A stretch of 64,000 nt of DNA from an uncultured Ruminococcus sp. Its GTDB lineage: Bacteria; Bacillota; Clostridia; Oscillospirales; Ruminococcaceae. Below are positions 7,977 to 16,827 of this stretch, piece after piece (position 1 is the stretch's first letter; every line of letters begins with the position of its first letter). Made by a program: the position numbers and the translations under genes. The notes under the pieces were generated by a model. The model made no database searches. It saw nothing but the letters and a program-made list of their open reading frames with translations, and was not told the origin of the DNA. The stretch covers positions 169,983 through 233,982 of the forward strand of contig CADAHS010000001.1 of NCBI GenBank assembly GCA_902787825.1, in the 5' to 3' direction.

Positions 7977-9290
7977 TTGAAACAGGAATTGCTTAAAAAG
8001 ATCGAGGAAAGAACAATCGTTGCAGGCGTAGTAGGACTTGGATATGTCGGACTTCCGCTTGCAGTTGAGAAGGCTAAGGCAGGCTTCAAGACGATCGGCT
8101 TTGATGTTCAGAAGGCAAAGGTCGATATGGTAAATGAAGGTCACAACTACATCGGAGATGTTGTTGATTCTGATCTTGCCGATCTGGTGAAGAATAAAAG
8201 GCTTGAGGCTACTACCGATTTCAGCTTTATCAAAGATGTAGATTTTGTTGCCATCTGTGTTCCTACACCGCTTGATGAGCATCAGGAACCGGATATCAGC
8301 TATGTCCGTGATTCGTCAATAGCTGTGTCTAAGTATCTGAAAAAAGGTACTATGGTCGTTCTGGAATCAACCACATATCCCGGAACTACACAGGAGCTTA
8401 TAAAGCCTATACTTGAAGAGGGCTCGGGACTTAAATGTGGCGAAGATTTTTATCTTGGCTTCAGTCCGGAGAGAGTTGATCCGGGCAATCTGATCTATAA
8501 AACAAAAAATACACCTAAAGTCGTCGGTGCTATCGGTGACGACGCTGCTGAGGTCATTTCTGCTATGTACCGTGCAGTGCTTGACGGTGAAGTTTACACG
8601 GTAACTGATCCCGCTGTTGCTGAAATGGAAAAGATCCTTGAAAATACATATCGTAATATCAACATCGGTCTTGTTAACGAGCTTAGCAGACTGTGCAAGG
8701 AAATGAATATATCCGTCTGGGACGTTATAGATGCAGCAAAGACTAAACCATATGGATTCCAGGCGTTTTATCCCGGACCGGGACTCGGCGGACACTGTAT
8801 ACCTCTTGACCCATACTACTTAACTTGGAAAGCTCGTGAGTATGGCTTCCATACAACTCTTATCGAAAACAGTATGGTCATAAATGACAGCCAGCCTGCT
8901 TATTGTGTTGAAAGAGCAATGCATATCCTCAACAGACATAAGAAGGCTATCAACGGAGCAAAAGTGCTTGTTCTTGGTGTTGCTTATAAGCAGGATATTG
9001 ATGATTACAGAGAAAGCCCGGCAATAAGGGTCATCAAAGAGCTTAAAAAGGTTGGCGCAGATGTAAGCTATTACGATCCATGGGTACCTGAATTCAAGGG
9101 CTATGGCGAAAGCGGAAAGAGCATTGCTGAACTTACAGCGGATGTTGTAAAGAATGCAGATCTTGTTATGATCACCTGCGCTCATACAAACGTTGATTAT
9201 CAGATGGTTCAGCAAAACGCTAAGGCTATATTTGACACAAAGAACGTTATGAAGAATATCCAGCCAAGAGATAATATCGAAGTGCTTTGA
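7977..9290 (+). CDS. UDP-N-acetylglucosamine 6-dehydrogenase (WbpA type)
   Basis: A 437-residue nucleotide-sugar dehydrogenase that oxidises C6 of a UDP-hexosamine twice with NAD+. The N-terminal Rossmann motif is VAGVVGLGYVGLPLAV, the catalytic cysteine is in PGLGGHCIPLDPYY, and the C-terminal UDP-binding part has VLGVAYKQDIDDYRESP. The size and the GGHCIPLDP form match the WbpA/WecC group rather than UDP-glucose dehydrogenase. Together with the next three genes it should turn UDP-GlcNAc into UDP-GlcNAcA as the first of four steps. I chose TTG 7977 behind GAGGGTGA; the ATG at 7962 lies next to that ribosome site and adds five residues. Confidence 0.88.
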   Translation: MKQELLKKIEERTIVAGVVGLGYVGLPLAVEKAKAGFKTIGFDVQKAKVDMVNEGHNYIGDVVDSDLADLVKNKRLEATTDFSFIKDVDFVAICVPTPLDEHQEPDISYVRDSSIAVSKYLKKGTMVVLESTTYPGTTQELIKPILEEGSGLKCGEDFYLGFSPERVDPGNLIYKTKNTPKVVGAIGDDAAEVISAMYRAVLDGEVYTVTDPAVAEMEKILENTYRNINIGLVNELSRLCKEMNISVWDVIDAAKTKPYGFQAFYPGPGLGGHCIPLDPYYLTWKAREYGFHTTLIENSMVINDSQPAYCVERAMHILNRHKKAINGAKVLVLGVAYKQDIDDYRESPAIRVIKELKKVGADVSYYDPWVPEFKGYGESGKSIAELTADVVKNADLVMITCAHTNVDYQMVQQNAKAIFDTKNVMKNIQPRDNIEVL

Positions 9291-9310
9291 TCACGGGGGA
9301 TTTGAAAAAT

Positions 9311-10390
9311 ATGAAATATGCTTTGATAGGCTGTGGAAGAATATCCACCAATCATATAAAAGCAGCTGTGAATAACAGTTCCATGCTTGAATTGTCAGCA
9401 GTCTGTGATATCGTTCCGGAAAGAATGCAGCAGCTTCTTGAAAAGCACGGACTTGAAAATGATGACAGCATCAAAAGATATACAGATTATAAGGTAATGA
9501 TCGAGGAGATCGCCCCTGAGCTTGTAAGCATCGCTACAGAGAGCGGTTCTCACGCAGAGATAGCACTTTATTGTATTGATAAAGGCATAAATGTGATTAT
9601 TGAAAAGCCGATGGCTATGAGTATGGCAGATGCTGATGAGATAATCAGACGTTCGCAGCTAAAGCACGTTAAGGTCTGTGCCTGTCACCAGAACAGATTC
9701 AATGTTGCGGTTCAAAAGACAAGAAAAGCACTTGAATCAGGTCGATTCGGCAGGCTTTCACATGGATCTGTCCATGTTCGCTGGAACAGGAACCAAAGCT
9801 ATTATGACCAAGCAAAATGGCGTGGAACATGGGCTGAGGACGGCGGCTGCCTTATGAATCAGTGTATCCATGGCATTGACCTGCTCCGTTGGATGTTCGG
9901 TAACGAGGTCGATGAAGTCTACGGAACAACAAGACAGCAGTTCCACAATTATCTTGAAGCCGAGGACGTTGGAATGGCTGTCGTGAAGTTCAAAAACGGT
10001 GCTGTTGCTACTATTGAGGGTACTACGAATGTTTACCCGAAAAATCTTGAAGAAACACTTTATATATTTGGCGAAAAAGGTACGGTCAAGATTGGAGGAA
10101 CGTCAACAAATAATATTGATGTCTGGGATTTTGCAGACGAAACTGACGGCGATCTTGAGAACAAAGGTCTTAAAGAAGCAACCAGCAACGTCTACGGCAA
10201 CGGGCATACAAGCCTTTTTGCTGATGTCATTGATGCTATCAATAACGACAGAGCACCATATATAGATGCCATTGCCGGAAGAAATGCTCTTGAAATGATA
10301 CTTGCAATATATAAAAGTCAGAAAACAGGAGAGCCGGTAAAGCTGCCTCTGAAAGACTTTGCAAGTATTGATATGAAAGGAGAATTCTGA
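9311..10390 (+). CDS. Gfo/Idh/MocA oxidoreductase (WbpB-type C3 dehydrogenase)
   Basis: A 359-residue NAD-dependent oxidoreductase. It opens with MKYALIGCGRISTNHIKAA, the Rossmann motif, and carries VIIEKPMAMSMADADEI, where the EKP lysine is the family's catalytic residue. The C-terminal fold includes GGCLMNQCIHGIDLLRWMFG with the conserved His. By its place between the WbpA-type and WbpD/E-type genes it should oxidise C3 of UDP-GlcNAcA to a ketone. In Pseudomonas the WbpB reaction is coupled to WbpE with 2-oxoglutarate recycling NAD+ (family knowledge). ATG 9311 follows GGGGGA; codons further upstream overlap the previous stop. Confidence 0.85.
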   Translation: MKYALIGCGRISTNHIKAAVNNSSMLELSAVCDIVPERMQQLLEKHGLENDDSIKRYTDYKVMIEEIAPELVSIATESGSHAEIALYCIDKGINVIIEKPMAMSMADADEIIRRSQLKHVKVCACHQNRFNVAVQKTRKALESGRFGRLSHGSVHVRWNRNQSYYDQAKWRGTWAEDGGCLMNQCIHGIDLLRWMFGNEVDEVYGTTRQQFHNYLEAEDVGMAVVKFKNGAVATIEGTTNVYPKNLEETLYIFGEKGTVKIGGTSTNNIDVWDFADETDGDLENKGLKEATSNVYGNGHTSLFADVIDAINNDRAPYIDAIAGRNALEMILAIYKSQKTGEPVKLPLKDFASIDMKGEF

Positions 10391-10956
10391 TGCCTGAGTA
10401 CTTTGTACACGAGTCAAGCTATGTCGATGATGATGTTACGATAGGCAAAGGCACGAAAATCTGGCACTTTTGTCATGTTCAGTCTGGTGCGGTCATTGGA
10501 GAATACTGCTCATTCGGACAGAATGTAAACGTTTCAAACAATGTTAAAGTCGGAGATCATGTTAAAGTACAGAATAATGTTTCAATTTATGAGGGCGTTG
10601 AGCTTGAGGATAACGTGTTCTGTGGTCCATCATGCGTTTTTACAAATGATCTGACTCCGAGAGCAAGATATCCCAAGGGCAGAGCAGGATATAAAAAGAC
10701 TATTGTTAAGCACGATGCAACTATTGGCGCAAATGCAACGATTGTTTGCGGACATACTCTTGGTGAGTTCTGTACAGTTGCAGCCGGGGCAGTAGTTACA
10801 AAGGACGTTGCCCCACACGCTCTTGTTGCCGGAGTCCCGGCAAAACAGATCGGCTGGACGTGTGAATGCGGACAGGTACTTGATGAGCATTTTGAGTGTC
10901 CTGATTGCGGAAGAAAATTTGAGAAGAGATCAGAAACGATCTTTGAGGTGAAATAA
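10390..10956 (+). CDS. Left-handed beta-helix N-acetyltransferase (WbpD type) with zinc-ribbon tail
   Basis: A 188-residue acetyl-CoA-dependent acyltransferase of the hexapeptide-repeat family. The repeats run from about residue 10 to 145 (IGKGTKIWHFCHVQSGAVIG onward) and end with the usual GVPAKQIGW. A short tail has CECGQVLDEHFECPDCG, four cysteines in two pairs fit to bind zinc, as seen in WbpD/WlbB relatives. Expected role: N-acetylation of the C3 amine of UDP-GlcNAc(3NH2)A. The ATG overlaps the last base of the oxidoreductase stop. The next gene starts directly after its stop, indicating tight translational coupling. Confidence 0.87.
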   Translation: MPEYFVHESSYVDDDVTIGKGTKIWHFCHVQSGAVIGEYCSFGQNVNVSNNVKVGDHVKVQNNVSIYEGVELEDNVFCGPSCVFTNDLTPRARYPKGRAGYKKTIVKHDATIGANATIVCGHTLGEFCTVAAGAVVTKDVAPHALVAGVPAKQIGWTCECGQVLDEHFECPDCGRKFEKRSETIFEVK

Positions 10957-12099
10957 ATGGAATTCAGGGATCTGAAAAAACAGTACCAGGTGTTGAAAAA
11001 AGATATTGACAATGCGGTTCAGAGTCTGTGTGAAAATGCGCAGTTCATTGGCGGTGCACCCGTTAAAGAGCTTGAATCTGCATTGGCGGATTATGTCGGA
11101 GTAAAGCATTGCATAACCTGTGCAAATGGTACAGATGCCCTTTCCCTTGCAGCAATGGCTTGGGGCATTGGTCCGGGTGATGCGGTATTCGTGCCTGATT
11201 TTACATACTTTGCAAGTGGTGAGATCGTTGCTTTTGAGGGTGCAACCCCTATTTTCGTTGATGTTTGCAAGGATACTTATAATATCGACCCGGATAAGCT
11301 TGAAATAGCTATTTCTCAGGTGAAAAAAGAAGGTAAACTCAAACCAAAAGCAGTTATAGCTGTTGATCTTTTCGGTTTGCCTGCTGATTTTGACAGGATA
11401 AGCACGATATGTAGGAACAATGACCTTTTGCTTCTTGAGGACGGCGCCCAGGGCTTTGGCGGAAGCTTGAATGAAAAGAGAGCTTGCAGCTTCGGAGACA
11501 TATCGACCACAAGCTTTTTCCCTGCAAAGCCGCTCGGCTGCTACGGCGATGGAGGAGCTGTTTTTACAAACAATGATGAATGGGCTGATCTTATCAGAAG
11601 CTATGCTGTGCACGGGAAGGGAAGCAGCAAGTATGATAATATCCGTGTTGGTGTAAATAGCCGTCTTGATAGCATTCAGGCTGCTATACTTGGTGTAAAG
11701 TTCAAAGCCTTTAAAGATTATGAGCTGAAAGACGTGAACAAAGTTGCAGATAAATACACCGAGTTTCTTACCGCAGGCGGTGCAAAGGAGAAAGGCTTGA
11801 CACCTCCTGTTGTTCATGAAGGCTTTTATAGCAGCTGGGCGCAGTATACTATTCAGCTGCCTCAGTCCGTTGACCGTGAAAAGCTCCAGAATGAGCTTAA
11901 AGCACAGGGAATACCTACAATGATCTATTATATTAAACCTATGCATTGTCAGGGTGCATTCGACGGTACACGCAGCAGCATCGCTGATTGCCCTGTAACA
12001 GAGAATATTTGTAAATACGTCCTTAGCCTTCCTCTTGATCCTTATAAGACAGAGGAAGATGTAAGGTTTGTTACACAAAGCCTTTTAAAGCAATTATAA
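10957..12099 (+). CDS. DegT/DnrJ/EryC1/StrS aminotransferase (WbpE type)
   Basis: A 380-residue PLP aminotransferase. MEFRDLKKQYQVLKKDI at the start and NAQFIGGAPVKELE are typical of WbpE/WlbC; the PLP lysine is in TTSFFPAKPLGCYGDGGA. It differs clearly from the aminotransferase at 3711, so the operon has two enzymes with different substrates. Expected reaction: transfer of the amino group of glutamate to the 3-keto group made by the WbpB-type enzyme. It is the last gene of the operon, followed at once by a terminator. No 2-epimerase (WbpI) is present, so the final donor is more likely the gluco than the manno isomer. Confidence 0.88.
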   Translation: MEFRDLKKQYQVLKKDIDNAVQSLCENAQFIGGAPVKELESALADYVGVKHCITCANGTDALSLAAMAWGIGPGDAVFVPDFTYFASGEIVAFEGATPIFVDVCKDTYNIDPDKLEIAISQVKKEGKLKPKAVIAVDLFGLPADFDRISTICRNNDLLLLEDGAQGFGGSLNEKRACSFGDISTTSFFPAKPLGCYGDGGAVFTNNDEWADLIRSYAVHGKGSSKYDNIRVGVNSRLDSIQAAILGVKFKAFKDYELKDVNKVADKYTEFLTAGGAKEKGLTPPVVHEGFYSSWAQYTIQLPQSVDREKLQNELKAQGIPTMIYYIKPMHCQGAFDGTRSSIADCPVTENICKYVLSLPLDPYKTEEDVRFVTQSLLKQL

Positions 12100-12107
12100 T
12101 TATATTT

Positions 12108-12141
12108 AGCGTCTGCCTGTCGTCCGGGTGGACGCTTTTTT
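12108..12141 (+). terminator. Terminator of the glycan operon
   Basis: Stem AGCGTC (12108-12113) with GACGCT (12131-12136) and a T6 tail. Confidence 0.8.
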
Positions 12142-12192
12142 GTAAGTGTGTTAAAAAAAGTTGTATACACAGTAATTTTTTGCTCAAAACAC

Positions 12193-12221
12193 TTGTAATT
12201 TCGCTCGTTTTTTGTTATAAT
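12193..12221 (+). promoter_or_regulatory. Promoter of lepB
   Basis: TTGTAA (12193-12198), 17-bp spacer, TATAAT (12216-12221). Confidence 0.75.
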
Positions 12222-12268
12222 ATTATCTTGTAGAATTATTGAAAAATCATTTGATGAGGTCAGATACT

Positions 12269-12901
12269 ATGAATGATGATAAGATACTAAAGGTTGATCA
12301 GAAGGATATTGAGCTTGCAAGTCAGGCTGCACCGGATGATCTCAAGGAAGAACAACCTGTAAATATTGTCAATGAGATACTTGACTGGGTCGAATCGTTT
12401 GTTTTTGCTGTTTTTGTAATTATACTGATTTTTATTTTCCTGTTCAGGATCGTTACTGTTGACGGTTCTTCTATGAATTCAACTCTGGAGGATAAGGATA
12501 GGGTCATTATCTCGCATTTGAATTATAAACCTGAAAATGACGATATTGTTGTTGTTAACAGTTCAGTTCTCCAGAAAACGCTTATAAAGCGTGTTATCGG
12601 CATTGCAGGTGATACTGTAAGGATCGATTACAGCAAGAACAAGGTCTATGTAAACGATAAGGAAATAAGTAATGAGCATATTGATTCAACTATGCTGGAC
12701 AAAGGAATGTTTGACCCTTCGTATAAGGTTTCTGATGGAGTCTATGAGTACCATGTACCACAGGATAGCATCTTTGTGATGGGTGATAACAGGAATAATT
12801 CCACCGATAGCCGAACGATAGGCTTTATCAGTAATGATGATGTAATGGGTCACGTTATTTTCAGACTCTATCCGTTCAAGAAATTCGGAAGTGTCAAGTA
12901 A
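12269..12901 (+). CDS. lepB: Signal peptidase I
   Basis: The membrane serine-lysine peptidase that removes signal peptides from exported proteins. 210 residues, with a cytosolic N terminus of ~35, one membrane helix at ~37-60, and the catalytic domain outside. Catalytic Ser68 is in VDGSSMNS, Lys107 in KTLIKRVIGIAGD, and the box E motif is GDNRNNSTDSRTIG. This one-helix layout is usual for Gram-positive SipS-type enzymes. ATG 12269 has GAGGT eight bases upstream; in-frame codons at 12239 and 12254 are less well placed. It leads a run of housekeeping genes reaching yraN. Confidence 0.95.
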   Translation: MNDDKILKVDQKDIELASQAAPDDLKEEQPVNIVNEILDWVESFVFAVFVIILIFIFLFRIVTVDGSSMNSTLEDKDRVIISHLNYKPENDDIVVVNSSVLQKTLIKRVIGIAGDTVRIDYSKNKVYVNDKEISNEHIDSTMLDKGMFDPSYKVSDGVYEYHVPQDSIFVMGDNRNNSTDSRTIGFISNDDVMGHVIFRLYPFKKFGSVK

Positions 12902-12932
12902 AACAGAATTTATAGGGAAGACGGGTGATTAA

Positions 12933-13826
12933 ATGAGTCAGGCGGCTCATGTGCAGTGGTTTCCCGGACATATGGCAAAAACACGTCGGATAATGGCTTC
13001 AAATATGAAGCTTGTAGACGCTGTTGTGGAGATCACGGACGCTCGTATCCCATATTCCAGCAGAAACCCCGAAATTAAAAGAATTGTTGGTAGGAAGCCG
13101 AGACTTGTTTTGCTCAATAAGGCTGATTCGGCTGATCCGGCAATGACAGACCGCTGGATCGAATACTATCGTAAAAACGGCGTCAAAGCTATTGCTACCG
13201 ATTGCCGGAGCGGAAGAAATGTCAATAAGTTCTATACCGAGCTTAAATATATACTGAAAGATGATCTTGAAAAGTGGGAAGCCAAGGGGATGACAGGTAG
13301 ACCGATCAGGATAATGATAGTTGGTATCCCTAATGTTGGCAAGTCTTCTTTTATCAACCGACTTGCCGGCTCCAGACTTGCTAAAGTTGAGGACAGACCG
13401 GGCGTTACAAAAGGTAAACAGTGGGTCAGCCTTGATGATGGCTTTGAACTTCTGGATATGCCGGGTGTACTCTGGCCAAAATTTGAAGATAAGCTTGTTG
13501 GTGAAAGACTTGCATTTACAGGTGCAGTCAAGGATCAGATAATGGATACAGAGTTTCTTGCTTGCCGCCTGCTTGAGTATCTCAAAGATAATTATAATGA
13601 TCTGCTCCAAGCAAGGTATGCGATCACTACTGATGATATCCCGCCTTGCGATGATGAAACTGTTGGTTGTGTCGTAGGTTATGAGATACTTGAAAGGATC
13701 GGAAGAAAAAGAGGATTCCTTGTTTCCGGCGGAGAAATTAATACTGAAAGAGCTGCCAACACCGTGCTTGATGAGTATCGCAGCGGAAAGATCGGCAGAA
13801 TGACTCTTGAACAGCCGGATAACTAA
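12933..13826 (+). CDS. ylqF: Ribosome biogenesis GTPase YlqF/RbgA
   Basis: A circularly permuted GTPase needed for late assembly of the 50S subunit. 297 residues. The G motifs come in permuted order: NKAD (G4) near residue 64, then the P-loop GIPNVGKSS near 131, and DMPG (G3) near 173. The start MSQAAHVQWFPGHMAKTRR is diagnostic of the family. The gene follows lepB by 31 bp with the ribosome site GGGTGA before its ATG. Gene order lepB-ylqF-rnhB-yraN is common in Firmicutes. Confidence 0.95.
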   Translation: MSQAAHVQWFPGHMAKTRRIMASNMKLVDAVVEITDARIPYSSRNPEIKRIVGRKPRLVLLNKADSADPAMTDRWIEYYRKNGVKAIATDCRSGRNVNKFYTELKYILKDDLEKWEAKGMTGRPIRIMIVGIPNVGKSSFINRLAGSRLAKVEDRPGVTKGKQWVSLDDGFELLDMPGVLWPKFEDKLVGERLAFTGAVKDQIMDTEFLACRLLEYLKDNYNDLLQARYAITTDDIPPCDDETVGCVVGYEILERIGRKRGFLVSGGEINTERAANTVLDEYRSGKIGRMTLEQPDN

Positions 13827-13840
13827 GGAGATCCTGCTTT

Positions 13841-14281
13841 ATGGATATATGGCAGAAGCTTTATGAAAAAGCTGAAGAACGATACTTTCCTCATGACGTT
13901 TCTCCATTTGTTTATGCACATCATGTCGTGTGTGCTATCGAGAGTGAAAACGGGGAGATCTTTACAGGCTTTTGTATCGAAGCGTGCAGCGGTGTAATGG
14001 ATCTTTGTGCCGAAAGGGTAGCTGCACTAAATATGTATGTCAATAGCGGACAGACTGTTATCAGAAGACTTATCGCATTTCGTGATAAACCGCCTTGCGA
14101 CGATATCGTTGGCAGCGGTATGCCTTGTGGTGCTTGCAGGGAGTTTCTTATGCAGCTTTCCGAGAAAAATCGGGATATGCAGATCATGACCGATTACGAA
14201 ACGAGAAAGACAGTCACATTGGGCGAGCTTATGCCGAACTGGTGGGGCGAGAGCAGATATAAAACAGGTGAAGATTCCTGA
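13841..14281 (+). CDS. Cytidine deaminase-like zinc protein
   Basis: A 146-residue protein with the cytidine deaminase zinc site: LCAERVAA near residue 50, in which C is a zinc ligand and E the proton shuttle, and MPCGACREFL near 87 with the two other cysteines. It should hydrolyse the amine of cytidine or a related base. The sequence between motifs is less typical of Cdd than usual (EACSGVMD instead of a GxxIENAS type segment), so a blasticidin-S-deaminase-like relative is also possible. It lies between ylqF and rnhB, 14 bp from each, and is probably co-transcribed. Confidence 0.78.
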   Translation: MDIWQKLYEKAEERYFPHDVSPFVYAHHVVCAIESENGEIFTGFCIEACSGVMDLCAERVAALNMYVNSGQTVIRRLIAFRDKPPCDDIVGSGMPCGACREFLMQLSEKNRDMQIMTDYETRKTVTLGELMPNWWGESRYKTGEDS

Positions 14282-14295
14282 CGGGAAGTGATAAA

Positions 14296-14922
14296 ATGAC
14301 TCTTTCAGAGTTCGATAGAGAATATTCAAAACATTTCCGAGTTGTCTGTGGCTGCGACGAGGCTGGCAGAGGACCGCTTGCCGGAGACGTTTTTGCAGCA
14401 GCTGTAGTGTTTGATGATAATACAGTTATCGAAGGAATAAATGACAGCAAAAAGCTGACCGAAAAAAAGCGTGAGCAGCTTTTTGACGAGATAAAACAAA
14501 AGGCGCTGTTCTGGTCGATAAAGACCGCAAGTGTTGAGGAGATCGAAAATCTCAATATCCTTAATGCAGCTATGCTTGCTATGAAAAGAGCGATAGAGGA
14601 TCTTGCTGTTGTGCCTGATATTTGTCTTATTGACGGGAATAAACCTCCGGTGGTAGATGTTAAGACCGAGGCAGTTGTTAAGGGCGATGCAAAGTCGCAA
14701 AGTATCGCTGCTGCATCAATACTTGCAAAAGTCGCAAGGGACAGATATATGTTGATGCTGTCAAAGCAGTATCCGCAGTATCAGTTTGAAAAGCATAAAG
14801 GCTATGGGACCAAGCTGCATTATCAGATGATAGATGAGTATGGTCCTTGTGAGATACACAGACCAAGTTTTTTGAAAAAGTATTATGCAAAATTATCAGA
14901 GCATCAGCAGAAAAACGGGTGA
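14296..14922 (+). CDS. rnhB: Ribonuclease HII
   Basis: Cuts RNA in RNA-DNA hybrids and removes single ribonucleotides from DNA. 208 residues. CGCDEAGRGPLAGDVFAA carries the first catalytic Asp-Glu, DGNKPP and GDAKSQSIAAASILAKVARD carry the others. The ATG lies 14 bp after the deaminase gene behind GGGAAGTGA. Its 3' end overlaps yraN by 38 nt. Confidence 0.96.
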   Translation: MTLSEFDREYSKHFRVVCGCDEAGRGPLAGDVFAAAVVFDDNTVIEGINDSKKLTEKKREQLFDEIKQKALFWSIKTASVEEIENLNILNAAMLAMKRAIEDLAVVPDICLIDGNKPPVVDVKTEAVVKGDAKSQSIAAASILAKVARDRYMLMLSKQYPQYQFEKHKGYGTKLHYQMIDEYGPCEIHRPSFLKKYYAKLSEHQQKNG

Positions 14923-15268
14923 TATCGGAGAGCGTGCTGCTGCTGACTTCCTTGTGCGCAACGGATATAAGATCCTTGATCGGAATTATACCGTTCGTGG
15001 TGGAGAGATCGACATTATAGCACAAAAAGATGAAACGATAGCTTTCGTTGAAGTCAAGACTCGTAAAGAGGCTCCGTTGTCTGAGGGAGAGGAAGCGATC
15101 ACACCCGTTAAAAAGAAAAGATTGATCGCAACAGCCGAAAGGTATTATATCGAAGTATTGAAGTGCCGTGGAAATTGCCGCTTTGATGTGTGTGTTGTCA
15201 CGGTTTCTGATAGATTAGTCAAGCATCTGAAGTATTATGTAAATGCTTTTGATGGCAGTAAACAGTAA
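14885..15268 (+). CDS. yraN: YraN family protein (UPF0102)
   Basis: A 127-residue protein of the YraN/UPF0102 family with a restriction-endonuclease-like fold. GDIGERAAADFLVRNGYKIL and GEIDIIAQKDETIAFVEVKTR give the PD-(D/E)xK-like core (D, E, and K in EVKTR). Its cellular role is not settled. The start overlaps rnhB by 38 nt; a start further inside would lose part of the first helix. It ends 17 bp before thrC. Confidence 0.9.
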   Translation: MQNYQSISRKTGDIGERAAADFLVRNGYKILDRNYTVRGGEIDIIAQKDETIAFVEVKTRKEAPLSEGEEAITPVKKKRLIATAERYYIEVLKCRGNCRFDVCVVTVSDRLVKHLKYYVNAFDGSKQ

Positions 15269-15285
15269 GGAAAGGGCGTATAATT

Positions 15286-16776
15286 ATGTATTACAAAAGC
15301 ACAAGAGACAGTTCGGTGAATGTGACATCGGCGCAGGCTATCGCACAGGGTATATCTGTTGACGGAGGTCTGTTTGTACCGAGCGAGATACCATCTATTT
15401 CTATGGATGATATAATTAAAATCGGAAAGATGAACTACCGTGAAAGAGCAAAATTCGTCTTCTCAAAGTTCCTCACCGACTATACCGAGGCTGAGATCGC
15501 ATATTGCGTTGAAGGTGCATACAACACAAAAAACTTTGACAGCGATAATATTGCCGAGCTTGCACATCTGTTTGACGGAACATATATGCTTGAACTCTGG
15601 CACGGTCCCACCTGCGCTTTTAAGGATATGGCACTTCAGATACTGCCTTATCTTCTTACAACTGCAACCAAAAAGATCAACCTTGATAAAAAGGTCGTTA
15701 TCCTCGTTGCTACATCCGGCGATACCGGAAAGGCTGCACTTGAAGGCTTCAAGGACGTCGAAGGTACCTCTATCCTTGTTTTCTATCCTGACAATGGCGT
15801 TTCCGCTATGCAGAAAAAACAGATGACAACTCAGGAGGGAAGCAATGTCGGAGTTTGCGCTATCAAAGGTAACTTTGACGATGCCCAAAATGGCGTAAAA
15901 GCGATCTTTACAAATGACGAGATAAAAAACAAGCTTGCCGATAACGGCTTTATGTTCTCCTCTGCAAACTCAATAAACTGGGGAAGGCTTTCACCTCAGA
16001 TCGTTTACTATGTTTCTGCGTATGCTCAGCTGCTTGCCGATGGTGAGATAAAGCAGGGCGAGAAGATCAATATCGTTGTTCCTACCGGCAACTTCGGTAA
16101 TATCCTTGCAGGTTACTATGCAAAACATATGGGTGTTCCTGTGAATAAGCTTATCTGTGCTTCCAACGCAAATAATGTTCTCACTGACTTCCTGACAACA
16201 GGTGTCTATGACAGAAACAGAGAGTTCCACGCAACCATCTCACCTTCAATGGATATTCTTATTTCATCTAATCTTGAAAGACTGCTTTATCACCTCTGCG
16301 GCGAAAATGACGCTCAGATCAGAGAATGGTTTGGTGCGCTCGCTTCAAACGGCAAATATGAGGTCAGTGAAGATGTTAAAAAGGCGCTTTTTGATGAGTT
16401 CTATGCCGGCTGCTGCAACGATGAGCAGACCAAAGCAACCATTAAAGAGTATTTTGACAAATTCTCCTATACCTGCGATACACATACCGCAGTAGCTGTT
16501 AAAGTCTATGAGGACTATGTAAAGTCAACAGGTGACAAGACAAAAACTATTATAGCTTCTACCGCAAGTCCATATAAATTCTCCGGTTCTGTTCTTTCTG
16601 CCATCGGCAAGGATACAGACAAGGACGAGTTTGACCTCGTTGATGAGCTTGCAGCCTGCTCAAAGCTTCCTGTACCGCAGTCACTTGCAGCTCTTAAATC
16701 AAAGGATATCCGTTTTGACAAGGTCATCGACAAGACCGATATGAAAGACTTCGTGTTTGATACACTTGGTATCTGA
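15286..16776 (+). CDS. thrC: Threonine synthase
   Basis: PLP enzyme turning O-phospho-L-homoserine into threonine. 496 residues, the longer thrC form. The PLP lysine is in HGPTCAFKDMALQ, and the phosphate-binding loop is VATSGDTGKAAL. The start MYYKSTRDSSVNVTSAQAI is typical. ATG 15286 follows GGAAAGGGCG. Since metA at the left edge draws on homoserine too, both branches from homoserine are represented in the window. Confidence 0.96.
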   Translation: MYYKSTRDSSVNVTSAQAIAQGISVDGGLFVPSEIPSISMDDIIKIGKMNYRERAKFVFSKFLTDYTEAEIAYCVEGAYNTKNFDSDNIAELAHLFDGTYMLELWHGPTCAFKDMALQILPYLLTTATKKINLDKKVVILVATSGDTGKAALEGFKDVEGTSILVFYPDNGVSAMQKKQMTTQEGSNVGVCAIKGNFDDAQNGVKAIFTNDEIKNKLADNGFMFSSANSINWGRLSPQIVYYVSAYAQLLADGEIKQGEKINIVVPTGNFGNILAGYYAKHMGVPVNKLICASNANNVLTDFLTTGVYDRNREFHATISPSMDILISSNLERLLYHLCGENDAQIREWFGALASNGKYEVSEDVKKALFDEFYAGCCNDEQTKATIKEYFDKFSYTCDTHTAVAVKVYEDYVKSTGDKTKTIIASTASPYKFSGSVLSAIGKDTDKDEFDLVDELAACSKLPVPQSLAALKSKDIRFDKVIDKTDMKDFVFDTLGI

Positions 16777-16787
16777 TCGACTATGTA

Positions 16788-16809
16788 CCGCCTGATATTT
16801 CTCAGGCGG
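16788..16809. terminator. Hairpin between thrC and the DUF1540 gene
   Basis: CCGCCTGA (16788-16795) pairs with TCAGGCGG (16802-16809). The T tract is poor on both sides, so a terminator role for these convergent genes is only likely. Confidence 0.5.
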
Positions 16810-16827
16810 TCAGCTTATAAAGACAGA

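Noticed and set aside
10930-12078. 382-codon open frame on the minus strand opposite the WbpE-type gene
   Set aside because: Antisense shadow of a certain aminotransferase gene; no domain, no ribosome site.
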